This document shows, in pieces, positions 1 to 11,115 of a DNA stretch of 64,000 bases (within the stretch, counting starts at the first letter, position 1; each line of letters begins with the position of its first letter). Location of the stretch: contig PLOR01000080.1 of NCBI GenBank assembly GCA_003142185.1, forward strand, positions 1-64,000. The letters are read 5' to 3'. The position numbers and the translations under genes were made by a program. Source of the stretch: Bryobacterales bacterium. Its GTDB lineage: Bacteria; Acidobacteriota; Terriglobia; Bryobacterales; Bryobacteraceae. The notes below the pieces were generated by a model. The model made no database searches. It saw only the letters and a list, made by a program, of their open reading frames with translations, and was not told the DNA's origin.

Positions 1-153
1 TGGCACCAGATAGCGATAGCCCGCTGGCACTGGTTCTGGCGAGGCTAGGTCAGTAGAACCAGCGTCGGCGCGTCTTACTCTTGAAGGGCTTCGACCAGGC
101 CGCCATCCAGCCATCCGGCGAGACAACCGAATCGTTGCGGGTTGAGAGGAACT

Positions 154-444
154 TCACTGAACCAGCACATACTGTCTTGGGGCGGCTTGCGAGGGGCAGA
201 TGGCGCTTGCCTTGGCCCTTGGACTACCGCCCGAAGTCCCACAACGCGAGAAGATCGTAACCATTAGCTTCGCCGTCGTCGCGTTTTCAGTCGTTCGCTC
301 AAGGACTGACGATGGCGCCATTTCTCCGGAGGGTAGGCGAGATTCCACGGTAATGTTGCAGACGCGGGAATAGCTCATGAAGCGCTCGACTGTGCCGCCG
401 TCAAGCCACCGCGAAATTTCGCGTTTAGCCTTTAGGCAGCACAT
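154..444 (-). CDS. possible 96-aa hypothetical protein
   Basis: This open frame starts inside the last codons of the receiver-domain gene (20-base overlap) and runs downstream of it on the same strand. I recognise no domain, signal peptide or motif, and the composition (Ser/Thr/Arg-rich, scattered Cys) is what a chance frame would also give. The only support is position: it would be the last gene of a short minus-strand group. It may equally be a non-coding frame. Nothing recognisable lies between it and the start of the window. Confidence 0.2.
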   Translation of the reverse strand: MCCLKAKREISRWLDGGTVERFMSYSRVCNITVESRLPSGEMAPSSVLERTTENATTAKLMVTIFSRCGTSGGSPRAKASAICPSQAAPRQYVLVQ

Positions 445-796
445 CCTTCACTTTATCGAGCAGTTCGGCCGCCTTAAACGGCTTTGGAAAGACCTCGAAC
501 CGCTGAAGGAACTCCCGGTTTGTGAGCTCATCATCGTCGAGAATGCCGCCCACTATGAGCACGGGAACTCCGGGGCACATACTGCGCAAGTATTTCGCGG
601 CTTCATGGCCCGACATGGTCTCCGTATAGTGGCGGACCATCAGCAGATCGGGCATACATTCCTTGATCCGCTCGACAGCTTTACCTATGTCGCCTGCATC
701 CAGAACACAATATCGCTCGCGTTCCAGTGCTTTGCATATCACCCTTCGGATAGGCGCAGTCCAAGGCAGCACAATAAAGAGTTTCTGGCGGCTCAT
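425..796 (-). CDS. stand-alone receiver-like protein lacking the phospho-acceptor Asp
   Basis: A 123-aa protein with the layout of a CheY-like receiver and no output domain. The N-terminal beta strand (LFIVLPWTAPIRRVICKAL), the central PDLLMV strand and the late FPKPF motif, with the conserved switch Lys, are all visible. Aligned by eye, the usual 'PDLVLLD..MPGMDG' motif reads PDLLMVRHYTETMSGHE, so the Asp that normally accepts phosphate is Arg. The acidic pair of the first loop is also absent (VLPWTAP in place of VDDD). It is therefore probably a phosphorylation-independent pseudo-receiver acting by protein contact. It lies 23 bases downstream of the DUF2934 gene on the same strand, so the two are likely cotranscribed. 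The fold assignment is good; the role is unknown. Confidence 0.72.
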   Translation of the reverse strand: MSRQKLFIVLPWTAPIRRVICKALERERYCVLDAGDIGKAVERIKECMPDLLMVRHYTETMSGHEAAKYLRSMCPGVPVLIVGGILDDDELTNREFLQRFEVFPKPFKAAELLDKVKDVLPKG

Positions 797-819
797 GCCG
801 CACTATAAATCGGATCTCC

Positions 820-969
820 CTACAGCAGCTCGCGGGCCCCCAATTCTTGGGTGGCATGGAACCAGTCTTCTTCCGGTGATCCCTCCGGACAGCCTCTGGC
901 TTGCCATATCGTATAAGCCAGCGCTGCGATGCCCTCGTGCCCAAAGATCGCGATGCCATGTTCATTCAC
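820..969 (-). CDS. small DUF2934-type protein
   Basis: A 49-aa product read from a GTG start. The motif IAALAYTIWQARGCPEG followed by SPEEDWFHATQEL matches the pattern of DUF2934 proteins (helix, 'ARG' turn, 'EDWxxAExEL' helix). The GTG overlaps the stop of the preceding 82-aa gene by eight bases, suggesting translational coupling. A longer open frame runs upstream of this start, but there it only shadows the 82-aa gene. DUF2934 has no established function. A frameshifted fusion of this gene with the upstream one is an alternative reading. Confidence 0.55.
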   Translation of the reverse strand: MNEHGIAIFGHEGIAALAYTIWQARGCPEGSPEEDWFHATQELGARELL

Positions 970-1210
970 AGAGTCTCGGTGCTTCCTGTGCAAGCTTGTA
1001 AGCGTGATCCGAGTTTTCCAGCCAGCGCTCGCTCTGAGTGTCAGTTTGCCACAGTACAATCCTCTTTTTGTCGTGTTCGGCAGCGTCACGATGGGCCTGT
1101 GCCGCAAGTTCGAGCTGCTCAACGGCTTTTCGGTGTGCCCCGGGGGGGAAAGCGTACTCAACTCCCGTCTCGGGATGCACGAGACGGGCCGTTCCTCTCT
1201 GGACCGGCAT
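962..1210 (-). CDS. 82-aa hypothetical protein
   Basis: Starts at ATG with the sequence MPVQRGTARLVHPETG and continues into a charged, probably helical segment rich in Ala, Glu, His and Lys (EQLELAAQAHRDAAEHDKK). There is no signal peptide or membrane segment, and I recognise no family. Codon use looks natural. Its stop overlaps the GTG of the DUF2934 gene, and the receiver gene follows, so it is probably the first gene of that small minus-strand group. Confidence 0.4.
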   Translation of the reverse strand: MPVQRGTARLVHPETGVEYAFPPGAHRKAVEQLELAAQAHRDAAEHDKKRIVLWQTDTQSERWLENSDHAYKLAQEAPRLCE

Positions 1211-1438
1211 TTTTTCCTCAAATGGCTCGGACGGCCGTAACCTTGACGACCGGGCAGTCGGTCGGTCTCCGGCGCCTCGTCGTCGAGCGTAGACCGCAGA
1301 ACGCCTTGCCCCTCAGATACGGACTTTGCACTCGCAATGGCAGATTATGCACCGATACACCTTTAGGTTCTCCGTCGAGAGCGTTGGGCCCTGTGAGCAG
1401 CGGCTGCGGGAAGAGTATTCCGGGTAGAAACCGGGTTG

Positions 1439-1732
1439 GTGCCGCACCACACCTGTCCAAATTAGGTTTTTCGAAAAGCCAATTTGGACAGCAAAACGCC
1501 AGCGGTTCAGCCGAGCCGCCGTGAAGGATGCCTCGAAAGCGCCGCCAGAGCGTGGTTCGGCCCTGTTCTGCCTCAGAAACAGTGCGCCGCTGGCCGGGTC
1601 GCAATTCGGACAGCATCTGATCGGGCTAGCCAACCTGGTTTTCAGGTCTGGCAGCCGGATATGTGGAATCAAAGGCTTGGCCTGTCCAATTGCGGTCATT
1701 CCACGCTAATTTGGACAGGTGTGGTGCCGCAC
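1439..1732. mobile_element. 294-bp element with 26-bp terminal inverted repeats (MITE or IS remnant)
   Basis: Bases 1439-1464 and 1707-1732 are inverted copies with one mismatch; the shared core is CCTGTCCAAATTA / TAATTTGGACAGG. Each end also carries a second, inverted copy of the same core (CCAATTTGGACAG at 1479-1491; CCTGTCCAATTG at 1681-1692), and a related copy (CAATTCGGACAG) lies near 1602. No convincing gene lies inside. Multiple end-binding motifs at both termini are the architecture of a transposase-recognised element, so a non-autonomous element or decayed IS is the best reading. I cannot assign a family and I see no clear target-site duplication. Confidence 0.55.
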
Positions 1733-1781
1733 GTGCAATGGCCCAGAGTTTGGCTCGACAAACAACAACCAAGAAAGGAAC

Positions 1782-1973
1782 ATGACCGTGAAAGAAACGA
1801 AGACCGTGACCAAAGACCCCATCTGCGGAATGACCGTGGACCAAGCAACCGCTCTCCACGCCGAACGCAATGGAGAGACGTTCTACTTTTGCAGCGACCA
1901 TTGCCGGCAGAAGTTTCTGTCCACGCCCGCCGGTGCTAAGCCGGAGGGCAAGTCGGGAAACTGCTGTGGATAA
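1782..1973 (+). CDS. YHS-domain metal-binding protein
   Basis: A 63-aa soluble protein starting MTVKETKTVTKDPICGM, with AAGAAAGGAA just upstream as ribosome binding site; this is preferred over the longer frame beginning at 1719, which lies partly in the inverted-repeat element. It has the YHS pattern: DPICGMTVD near the N-terminus, then ETFYFCSDHCRQKF, plus a C-terminal Cys pair (GNCCG). YHS modules bind soft metals and commonly accompany copper ATPases. Here it is the first gene of a module with a Met-rich periplasmic protein and CopA, so a cytoplasmic copper-binding or sensing role is inferred. Confidence 0.8.
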   Translation: MTVKETKTVTKDPICGMTVDQATALHAERNGETFYFCSDHCRQKFLSTPAGAKPEGKSGNCCG

Positions 1974-2004
1974 GCTCCGCACGTCATAAGCAAGGCGACA
2001 GAAC

Positions 2005-2478
2005 ATGAAAAACCAAACGAATACGACTCTTGCCATCCGGTCAAGCCTCGCATTGGCCTTGGCCCTGGCCATCTGGTCTCCAGTCCACGCGCAATCCCCC
2101 GAGCCCTCGAAGGGGAAAACAATGGCGGCGGCCACAATGATGGAACGCTGCCAGGAAATGAAGCAACAGAAACAGGACATAAAGGACGACATCAAGGCTC
2201 AAGACGCTCAACTCACCGAGCAACTAGCCAACATGAACCGCGCGCCAGAGGACCAGAAGACTGACCTTATGGCCGCCGTCCTCACCCACATGGTGGAACA
2301 GCGGATCGCCATGGATGCGCGAAAAGCCCAGATGGAGGAGGCGATGATGCAGCACATGATGCTGCACATGCAGATGGGCAAGGAATCCATGTCGCAGTGC
2401 CCGATGATGAAGGGTATGAAGGACATGGACGACAAATCGGCGGGCGCTTCCAAGGAACAACAAAGAGACCAGAAATGA
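2005..2478 (+). CDS. Met-rich secreted protein of the copper module
   Basis: 157 aa with a clear signal peptide (positively charged start, LALALALAIW core, cleavage after VHAQS). The mature part is a charged helix (EMKQQKQDIKDDIKAQDAQL) and then a Met/His-dense stretch (EEAMMQHMMLHMQMGKESM, QCPMMKGMKDMDD). Met clusters of this type bind Cu(I) in periplasmic copper proteins, so it is probably a periplasmic copper buffer or carrier. It lies 31 bases after the YHS gene and directly before copA, consistent with one operon. I do not recognise a named family. Confidence 0.7.
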   Translation: MKNQTNTTLAIRSSLALALALAIWSPVHAQSPEPSKGKTMAAATMMERCQEMKQQKQDIKDDIKAQDAQLTEQLANMNRAPEDQKTDLMAAVLTHMVEQRIAMDARKAQMEEAMMQHMMLHMQMGKESMSQCPMMKGMKDMDDKSAGASKEQQRDQK

Positions 2479-2523
2479 TTGCTGAGCGTCCCGATGCCCG
2501 CGACGAGAGGGTTGGAACTAGTT

Positions 2524-4728
2524 ATGGCCATAGACTCGATCCGAAGTACGTCGGTGGACGATAAGGCCGCGCCCCGCTCGACCACCCCGGTTGCACCATC
2601 GGCAGCCAAACCCATTTACACCTGTCCGATGCACCCGGAAGTCCAGCAGGACCATCCCGGCAATTGCCCCAAGTGCGGCATGACACTGGAACTGAAGACG
2701 GTGACAGCGGGCACAAATGACGAGGAGAGCGCCGAACTGCGCGATATGACGAGGCGCTTCTGGATCGGCGCCGCCCTCGCGTTGCCGGTGTTCGTCCTGG
2801 CGATGGCTCACTTGATCCCGCCCCTGGGCAGGCAACCCTGGGTGGGTGGCAACGCCTCACGCTGGATGCAATTTGCACTCGCCACACCTGTGGTCGGATG
2901 GGCAGGCTGGCCGTTGTTGCACCGCGGCTGGCGCTCCGTCGTGACGCGTCGCTTGAACATGTTCACGCTGATCGGCATTGGTGTAGGCGCGGCCTTCGCC
3001 TTGAGCGCCGTGGCGATGCTCACGCCCGGCATCTTCCCCGACACGATGCAACACGGGGGCAAGGTTGCCATCTACTTTGAATCCGCAGCGGTGATCGTTG
3101 TGCTAGTACTCCTCGGTCAGGTGCTCGAACTCCGTGCCCGCAGCCGCACGGGCAGCGCCATCAAAGCGCTGCTAAATCTCGCACCACCCACGGCGCGACA
3201 AGTCGCACCGGGGGGCGATCATGAGGTCCCGCTCGACCAGGTGAAGGTCGGTGACTGGTTGCACGTGGTTCCAGGTGACAAGGTTCCCGTTGATGGCGTG
3301 GTCGTCGAAGGTCACTCCAGCGTGGAAGAGTCCATGATCACCGGTGAACCGCTCCCGGTGGAAAAGACTGTCGGCGACAAAGTGACGGGCGGCACCGTCA
3401 ATGGCACCGGCAGTTTCGTCTTGCGCGCCGAACGAGTTGGTAACGACACATTGCTCGGGCAGATCGTGAACATGGTAGCCGAAGCCCAGCGCAGCCGTGC
3501 GCCGATTCAAGGTCTCGCCGACAAGGTCGCGGGCATCTTCGTGCCGGCGGTGCTAACGGTTTCAGTGCTCACCTTCGTCGTCTGGATGTGGCTTGGACCT
3601 GAGCCAAGATTCGCGCACGCGATCGTTAACGCCGTCGCGGTTCTCATCATCGCCTGTCCGTGTGCCCTCGGGCTTGCGACTCCTATGTCCATCATGGTCG
3701 GAGTCGGACGCGGCGCGCAGGAGGGTGTGCTTGTGAAGAACGCCGAGGCGCTCGAACGGCTGGAGAAAGTCACCACGCTCGTCGTGGACAAGACGGGCAC
3801 TCTCACGGCTGGCAAACCCAAACTCGTGGATGTCCTGCCCACGAGCGGTTTCGACGCAAAGGAGGTCCTGACTCTCGCCGGCTCACTGGAGCAGAACAGC
3901 GAACACCCGCTCGCCGCCGCAATTGTTCAAGGCGCGAAGGAGCAAGGACTCGTTCTCGCGGCCGTGACAGACTTTCGTTCGGTGACGGCGGGCGGTGTTG
4001 CCGGCGCCATCGCTGGCCGTGCGGTGATGATCGGTAAGCCGGATTTCCTGCGAAACGAGAAGATCACTGGTCTGGAGCCACTGGAAGCTTCGGCCGTGGA
4101 GCTTCAAGAAACGGGCAAGACCGCGATGTTCGTCGCGATCGATGGCAAACCGGCCGGCATCCTCGCCGTCGCGGACCCGATCAAATCCACCACTCCCGAA
4201 GCCATCGGCGAACTCCACGCGCTCGGGTTGCAGCTCGTCATGCTCACCGGCGATAACCGGCGTACGGCCGATGCGGTGGCCAACGAACTCCGCCTTGATG
4301 CGGTGGTAGCGGGAATCGAACCCGCGGGGAAAGTTGCCCATGTCAAGAAGCTGCGCGCGGAGGGGAAACATGTTGCGATGGCCGGCGACGGCATCAACGA
4401 CGCACCCGCTCTCAGCGAAGCGGAGGTCGGCATTGCGATGGGCACCGGCACCGATGTGGCCATGCAAAGCGCGGGCGTCACTCTCGTCAAAGGCGATCTC
4501 CGCGGCATAGCCAAGGCCATCCGTCTCAGCCGCGCCACCATGCGAAACATCCGGCAAAATCTATTCTTCGCGTTCCTCTACAACGCGCTGGGTATTCCAT
4601 TGGCGGCCGGAGTCCTCTACCCGTTCTTCGGTCTGCTACTCAGCCCGATCATTGCCGGCGCGGCGATGAGCCTGAGCTCCGTCTCGGTCATCGGCAACGC
4701 CTTGCGGCTGAGGAAAGTAGCGTTGTGA
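2524..4728 (+). CDS. copA: copper-exporting P1B-type ATPase (CopA-like)
   Basis: About 734 aa from the ATG at 2524; a TTG at 2479, directly after the previous stop, is an alternative start. The N-terminal heavy-metal-binding motif [22 protein letters not shown] is followed by transmembrane helices, the TGEP actuator loop ([11 protein letters not shown]), the metal-channel motif [12 protein letters not shown], the phosphorylation site [11 protein letters not shown], the SEHPLA nucleotide motif and the hinge [10 protein letters not shown]. The last membrane segment reads [17 protein letters not shown], the signature of Cu(I) (P1B-1) exporters. ATP hydrolysis would drive Cu(I)/Ag(I) from cytoplasm to periplasm, where the preceding Met-rich protein may receive it. 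Unlike most CopA proteins it has no CxxC ferredoxin-like domain. Confidence 0.92.
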   Translation: MAIDSIRSTSVDDKAAPRSTTPVAPSAAKPIYTCPMHPEVQQDHPGNCPKCGMTLELKTVTAGTNDEESAELRDMTRRFWIGAALALPVFVLAMAHLIPPLGRQPWVGGNASRWMQFALATPVVGWAGWPLLHRGWRSVVTRRLNMFTLIGIGVGAAFALSAVAMLTPGIFPDTMQHGGKVAIYFESAAVIVVLVLLGQVLELRARSRTGSAIKALLNLAPPTARQVAPGGDHEVPLDQVKVGDWLHVVPGDKVPVDGVVVEGHSSVEESMITGEPLPVEKTVGDKVTGGTVNGTGSFVLRAERVGNDTLLGQIVNMVAEAQRSRAPIQGLADKVAGIFVPAVLTVSVLTFVVWMWLGPEPRFAHAIVNAVAVLIIACPCALGLATPMSIMVGVGRGAQEGVLVKNAEALERLEKVTTLVVDKTGTLTAGKPKLVDVLPTSGFDAKEVLTLAGSLEQNSEHPLAAAIVQGAKEQGLVLAAVTDFRSVTAGGVAGAIAGRAVMIGKPDFLRNEKITGLEPLEASAVELQETGKTAMFVAIDGKPAGILAVADPIKSTTPEAIGELHALGLQLVMLTGDNRRTADAVANELRLDAVVAGIEPAGKVAHVKKLRAEGKHVAMAGDGINDAPALSEAEVGIAMGTGTDVAMQSAGVTLVKGDLRGIAKAIRLSRATMRNIRQNLFFAFLYNALGIPLAAGVLYPFFGLLLSPIIAGAAMSLSSVSVIGNALRLRKVAL

Positions 4729-4820
4729 TTTTAGGTATGAAAAATGAAAACACACATTGAGACACCCCTCTGGAACAGCTCCAGACGATACCCGGCGCGG
4801 CCGCCGAAAAGGAGCTGGCG

Positions 4821-6959
<2,139 letters not shown>

Positions 6960-6967
<8 letters not shown>

Positions 6968-7295
6968 AAACCCGGAAACCAAGAGCGCGAAGGATCGGAC
7001 TGCGTTCAGTCGGGAAATCGGCGCCAAGGCAGCGCGCAAGCTCAGGGCGCGCAAATCCACGCAGGGCGTCTGGCTTGGTCTGGGCATGATGGGCCTTATC
7101 GGCTGGTCGGTGGCGCTTCCGACGTTGCTCGGCGCGGCGTTGGGGATCTGGTTGGACAATCGCCATCCAGGCAGCCATTCCTGGACGCTGATGCTGCTGA
7201 TCATCGGCCTAGTCATCGGCTGTTTGAATGCCTGGCATTGGGTCGCCAAGGAAGACCGGGAAATGAGGGAACAACAGGAGGATGACGATGACTGA
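6960..7295 (+). CDS. atpQ: N-type ATPase AtpQ (AtpI/AtpZ-like membrane protein)
   Basis: 111 aa, a charged N-terminus (KAARKLRARKSTQG) followed by two hydrophobic helices (LGLGMMGLIGWSVALPTLLG and TLMLLIIGLVIGCLNAW) and an acidic tail ending EEDDDD-like. This two-helix form and its position between atpC and atpR match AtpQ, a subunit specific to N-ATPase operons and related to AtpI/AtpZ. It is thought to help assembly or ion supply to the rotor. It overlaps the next gene by 14 bases. Confidence 0.85.
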
Positions 7296-7599
7296 CGCTC
7301 TGCGTCTGGTGCTGGCCTTGGTGACGGGCCTCTTGCTCGGCGCAATATTCTTCGGCGGCCTGTGGTGGACAGTCCGCAAAGGGTTCTCGTCCAAGCAGCC
7401 AGCGCTTTGGTTCTTCGGCAGCCTGTTGCTGCGAACGAGCATTGCACTGGCTGGTTTCTATTTCATCGCACGCGGTCATTGGGAGAGCCTGCTGGTGTGC
7501 CTCCTTGCATTTGTCATGGCGCGAGTTATTGTGACGCGGCTCACCCGGGCGGCGGAGAAGCCAAGTTACCCGGCACAGGCGGCCAGCCATGCACCTTAG
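7282..7599 (+). CDS. atpR: N-type ATPase AtpR
   Basis: 105 aa with three predicted membrane helices (LRLVLALVTGLLLGAIFFGG, LWFFGSLLLRTSIALAGFYF, SLLVCLLAFVMARVIV). Conserved-looking polar residues lie within helices (RTS, Arg in MARV). AtpR is found only in N-ATPase operons and its function is not settled. The start could be the ATG at 7282 or the next one at 7288; both overlap atpQ. It overlaps atpB by 11 bases, giving an unbroken coupled reading chain. Confidence 0.85.
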   Translation: MTMTDALRLVLALVTGLLLGAIFFGGLWWTVRKGFSSKQPALWFFGSLLLRTSIALAGFYFIARGHWESLLVCLLAFVMARVIVTRLTRAAEKPSYPAQAASHAP

Positions 7600-8290
7600 T
7601 CCCGATCAGATAGTCTTCTGGCAATACGGCGTTTTCAAACTCAACGCCACCATTGCGTTCACGTGGGCGCTGATGCTCGTGCTGGCGGGCGGCTCAAGAC
7701 TGATCACGCGCAAACTGTCCATCGGCCTGGAACGTTCCCGCTGGCAGAACCTTCTGGAAATCTTAGTCACCGGCATCGAGAAGCAGATTAAAGAGGTTGG
7801 CCTGAGTCAGCCGCAGAAATATCTTGGCTTCCTGGGCACGCTCTTCCTATTTGTCGCTACAGCCAGCCTCTGCACCGTGATTCCCGGCTACGAGCCGCCG
7901 ACTGCTTCGCTCTCAACCACGGCCGCACTCGCGCTGTGCGTATTTGTGGCCGTGCCGTTCTTTGGCATCGAGGAGCAGGGGGTGCGCAACTACCTCAAGT
8001 CCTATACGAAGCCGACGTTCATCATGCTGCCATTTAACATCATCAGCGAACTGTCGCGCACGCTGGCCCTGGCCGTCCGTCTGTTCGGCAACATGATGAG
8101 CGGGGCGATGATTATTGGAATCCTGCTCACTATTACGCCCTTCATCTTCCCGATCGTCATGACGGTACTCGGTCTGCTCACCGGCATGGTGCAGGCCTAC
8201 ATCTTCAGCATCTTGGCAGCGGTGTACATCGCAGCCGCCACGAGGGTCCGTAAGCCCAAGCCTGAACCCATGCAAACCGTTCCAGCATGA
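7589..8290 (+). CDS. atpB: N-type ATPase a subunit
   Basis: 233 aa, polytopic membrane protein with five to six helices. The essential stator Arg is in TLALAVRLFGNMMSG, and the last helix GMVQAYIFSILAAVYIAAAT is also typical of subunit a. It forms the ion half-channels against the c ring. The protein is short compared with many bacterial a subunits, as in other N-ATPases. The C-terminus (RKPKPEPMQTVPA) is rich in Pro and Lys, a mild version of the tails on beta, b and alpha. Confidence 0.93.
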   Translation: MHLSPDQIVFWQYGVFKLNATIAFTWALMLVLAGGSRLITRKLSIGLERSRWQNLLEILVTGIEKQIKEVGLSQPQKYLGFLGTLFLFVATASLCTVIPGYEPPTASLSTTAALALCVFVAVPFFGIEEQGVRNYLKSYTKPTFIMLPFNIISELSRTLALAVRLFGNMMSGAMIIGILLTITPFIFPIVMTVLGLLTGMVQAYIFSILAAVYIAAATRVRKPKPEPMQTVPA

Positions 8291-8314
8291 ACTACGACAA
8301 CAAAAGGAGACACT

Positions 8315-8596
8315 GTGGACAACATGACTATTATCGCGGTGGCATCAATTGTCATCGCCGGCATTACCGTCAGTTTGGGCTCCATAGGGCCAGCGCTGGC
8401 GGAAGGGAGGGCGGTCGCAACGGCGCTGACTTCGCTGGCCCAGCAGCCTGACGCCTCTGCTACCATCACCCGGACCTTATTCGTGGGCCTGGCGATGATC
8501 GAGTCCATCGCTATCTACTGTTTCGTGGTCTCGATGATTCTCATTTTCGCCAATCCGTTCTGGAACCACGTCATCACCCAGACCGCGGGAAAGTAA
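8315..8596 (+). CDS. atpE: N-type ATPase c subunit (rotor ring)
   Basis: 93 aa, two-helix hairpin. The GTG start is chosen because AAAGGAGACACT lies directly before it; the ATG nine bases later would be too far from that site. The first helix has SIGPALAEGRAVATAL and the loop has QQPDA. The second helix has VGLAMIESIAIYCF. Carboxylates are therefore present in both helices (Glu30 and Glu63), with Ser64 and Tyr68 near the second. Such a two-carboxylate site occurs in several N-type c subunits; whether this ring carries Na+ or H+ cannot be decided from sequence. Confidence 0.93.
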   Translation: MDNMTIIAVASIVIAGITVSLGSIGPALAEGRAVATALTSLAQQPDASATITRTLFVGLAMIESIAIYCFVVSMILIFANPFWNHVITQTAGK

Positions 8597-8599
8597 CCC

Positions 8600-9469
8600 A
8601 TGCTTATCGATTGGTTCACCGTCGGTGCGCAGGCGCTCAACTTCCTCATCCTGGTGTGGTTAATGAGGCGCTTTCTTTACAAGCCTATCCTCCACGCCAT
8701 TGATGAGCGGGAAAAGCGAATCGCCGCGGAGCTCTCGAACGCAGACGCGAAAAAGGCTGAAGCTGAAAAGGAGCACGACGAGTTCCAGAACAAGAACGCG
8801 GAGTTTGACCAACAGCGGGCTGCCCTCATGAGTAAAGCGACAGACGAGGCGCAGGCCGAACGTCAGCGACTCCTTGACGAAGCACGGAAGGCGGCCGACG
8901 CCTTGAGTGCCAAGCGGCAGGAAACGCTGCGAAACGACGCCCATAATCTAAATCAAGCCATCAGCCGCCGGGCCCAGAAGGAAGTGTTTGCGATCGCTCG
9001 AAAGGCGCTGACGGATCTCGCCACGACGAGTCTGGAAGAACGTCTGGGCGAGGTGTTTACTCGCCGCTTGCGAGAGATGGACGGCAAGGCGAAAGAAGGC
9101 CTCGGCGCGGCCCTTAAGACAGCCGCCGACCCTGCGGTTGTGCGCAGCACGTTTGACGTGCCTGCGGAGCAACGCGCGGCCATACAAAATGCGCTCAACG
9201 AAACGTTCTCGGCTGAAATTCGCGTCCGGTTCGAGACCGCGCCAGACCTGATCAGTGGCATTGAACTCACCACGAATGGGCAAAAGGTGGCGTGGAGCAT
9301 CGCGGATTATCTGGCGTCTCTTGAGAAGGGCGTCGACGAACTTCTAAAAGAGAAGGACAAACCCGAAGCCAAAGCCGAACCTAAACCTGAGTCCAAGCCG
9401 GTAGTTCGAGCGGAGGCCAAGCCCAAGCAGGAACTCGAAGAGCCGAAGCCGGGAGCAAAGAGTCAATGA
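8600..9469 (+). CDS. atpF: N-type ATPase b subunit fused to a delta-like C-terminal domain
   Basis: 289 aa: an N-terminal membrane helix ([20 protein letters not shown]), a long charged coiled coil (residues about 30-150), then a globular part with [17 protein letters not shown] and [18 protein letters not shown], which resembles the C-terminal domain of the delta/OSCP subunit. No separate atpH exists in the operon, so this fusion probably supplies the stator contact to F1. The last 40 residues form a Lys/Pro/Glu/Ala tail ([19 protein letters not shown]). The stop overlaps the atpA start (ATGA). Confidence 0.9.
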   Translation: MLIDWFTVGAQALNFLILVWLMRRFLYKPILHAIDEREKRIAAELSNADAKKAEAEKEHDEFQNKNAEFDQQRAALMSKATDEAQAERQRLLDEARKAADALSAKRQETLRNDAHNLNQAISRRAQKEVFAIARKALTDLATTSLEERLGEVFTRRLREMDGKAKEGLGAALKTAADPAVVRSTFDVPAEQRAAIQNALNETFSAEIRVRFETAPDLISGIELTTNGQKVAWSIADYLASLEKGVDELLKEKDKPEAKAEPKPESKPVVRAEAKPKQELEEPKPGAKSQ

Positions 9470-11115
9470 ATATGGAACCTGAGAGCCTCCAAGACGTCTT
9501 CGACGTCGTGTTTGCTGGAATAAGCCAAGTGCGAGAAGCATTCACGCCGAAACTGACGCCTCGGGAGGTGGGCACGATTACCAGTGTCGCCACCGGCATC
9601 GCCAAGGTGTCGGGTCTCCCCGGCGTGGGCTTTGATGAATTGGTAACGTTTTCCGGTGACGTGCTCGGCATCGCGTTCAACGTGGACGAGGACGAAATCG
9701 GCGTCGTTCTACTCGGCGAATACTGGCGTCTCCATGCGGGAGATGAAGTCCAGCGGACGGGCCGGGTCATAGACGTGGCCGTGGGCGATGGATTGCTGGG
9801 GCGCGTCATCGACCCGCTCGGCCGGCCACTTGATGGCAACGGTTCGGTGGCCTCGGGCAAGCGCCTGCCCGTCGAACGCCCCGCCCCGCCCATAATGGAC
9901 CGGGCGCCCGTCACTGTGCCCCTCCAGACCGGCCTAAAAGTCATTGATGCGCTCATTCCCGTTGGACGCGGCCAGCGCGAGTTAATTCTCGGCGACCGCC
10001 AGACGGGCAAGACCGCCATCGCGATCGACACCATCCTCAACCAGCGCGACCAAGATGTGCTGTGCGTTTATTGTGCCATCGGGCAACGCGCGTCCGCCGT
10101 CGCGAAGACCGTGGCAACCTTGCGGGAAAAGGGCGCGATGGATTACACCGTCATCGTCGTGACCGAGGGCAATGACCCGCCGGGTCTCGCTTACATTGCT
10201 CCTTACGCCGCGACCAGCATCGCAGAGTCTTTCATGGAAGCGGGCCGAGATGTGCTGATCGTTTACGACGACCTCACCCATCACGCGCGCGCCTATCGCG
10301 AACTCTCTCTTTTGCTGCGCCGCCCGCCCGGTCGCGAAGCGTTTCCCGGCGACATCTTCTATATCCACTCGCGGCTGCTCGAACGTGCGACGCATCTGCG
10401 TCAGGAACTCGGCGGCGGTTCGCTCACTGCGCTGCCTATAATCGAAACCGAAGCGCAGGACATTTCCGCCTATATTCCGACCAATTTGATTTCCATCACG
10501 GATGGGCAGATCTACCTCTCGCCGTCACTATTCGAATTGGGCGTGCTACCTGCGGTCGATGTCGGAAAATCCGTTTCGCGCGTAGGCGGTAAAGCGCAAC
10601 GCGCGGCCTACCGTGCGGTGGCGGGCGACCTCAAGCTAGCCTACGCGCAATTTGAGGAGCTCGAAACCTTTTCCCGGTTCGGAGCCCGCCTGGATGAAGG
10701 CACCCGCAAGACTATCGAACACGGACGGCGAATCCGCGCCTGCCTTAAGCAGCCGGAATTCGCCCCGGTGTCCGTGCCTGAACAAATCGCCGTGCTGCTG
10801 GCATTGACCGCAGAACTTTTCGACCGCGTGCCTCTTGACCAGATGACGGACGCCGAGCACGCCCTACTCAAGGCGGCGGCGGATATCCCAGCGGACGTGT
10901 GCGAGCGATTGGATACCGCCGACAAATTGAGCGACGAGGACCGTAACGCGATTATCCAGATCGCGCGCACGTCGCTGGCTCGCTTCCAGCCCAAGTCTGA
11001 ACCCGAGACCAGACCAGAAGTCAAAACGGAGGTCAAGCCCAAGACCGAACCCGAGCCCAAGCCGGAAGTCAATGCGGAGGTCAAGCCAAAGCCCGAACCC
11101 GAGGAAAAGTCATGA
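9466..11115 (+). CDS. atpA: N-type ATPase alpha subunit
   Basis: 549 aa. The nucleotide loop [14 protein letters not shown], the alpha signature [20 protein letters not shown], and [10 protein letters not shown] are all present. It is the regulatory F1 subunit alternating with beta. Residues after about 507 are outside the family core and form a Lys/Glu/Pro repeat tail ([20 protein letters not shown] and similar), ending in PEPEEKS. It overlaps atpG by four bases (ATGA). Confidence 0.95.
   Translation: MNMEPESLQDVFDVVFAGISQVREAFTPKLTPREVGTITSVATGIAKVSGLPGVGFDELVTFSGDVLGIAFNVDEDEIGVVLLGEYWRLHAGDEVQRTGRVIDVAVGDGLLGRVIDPLGRPLDGNGSVASGKRLPVERPAPPIMDRAPVTVPLQTGLKVIDALIPVGRGQRELILGDRQTGKTAIAIDTILNQRDQDVLCVYCAIGQRASAVAKTVATLREKGAMDYTVIVVTEGNDPPGLAYIAPYAATSIAESFMEAGRDVLIVYDDLTHHARAYRELSLLLRRPPGREAFPGDIFYIHSRLLERATHLRQELGGGSLTALPIIETEAQDISAYIPTNLISITDGQIYLSPSLFELGVLPAVDVGKSVSRVGGKAQRAAYRAVAGDLKLAYAQFEELETFSRFGARLDEGTRKTIEHGRRIRACLKQPEFAPVSVPEQIAVLLALTAELFDRVPLDQMTDAEHALLKAAADIPADVCERLDTADKLSDEDRNAIIQIARTSLARFQPKSEPETRPEVKTEVKPKTEPEPKPEVNAEVKPKPEPEEKS

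Noticed and set aside
1484-1939. 151-aa plus frame across the inverted-repeat element
   Set aside because: It overlaps the YHS gene in another frame and has no transposase motif.
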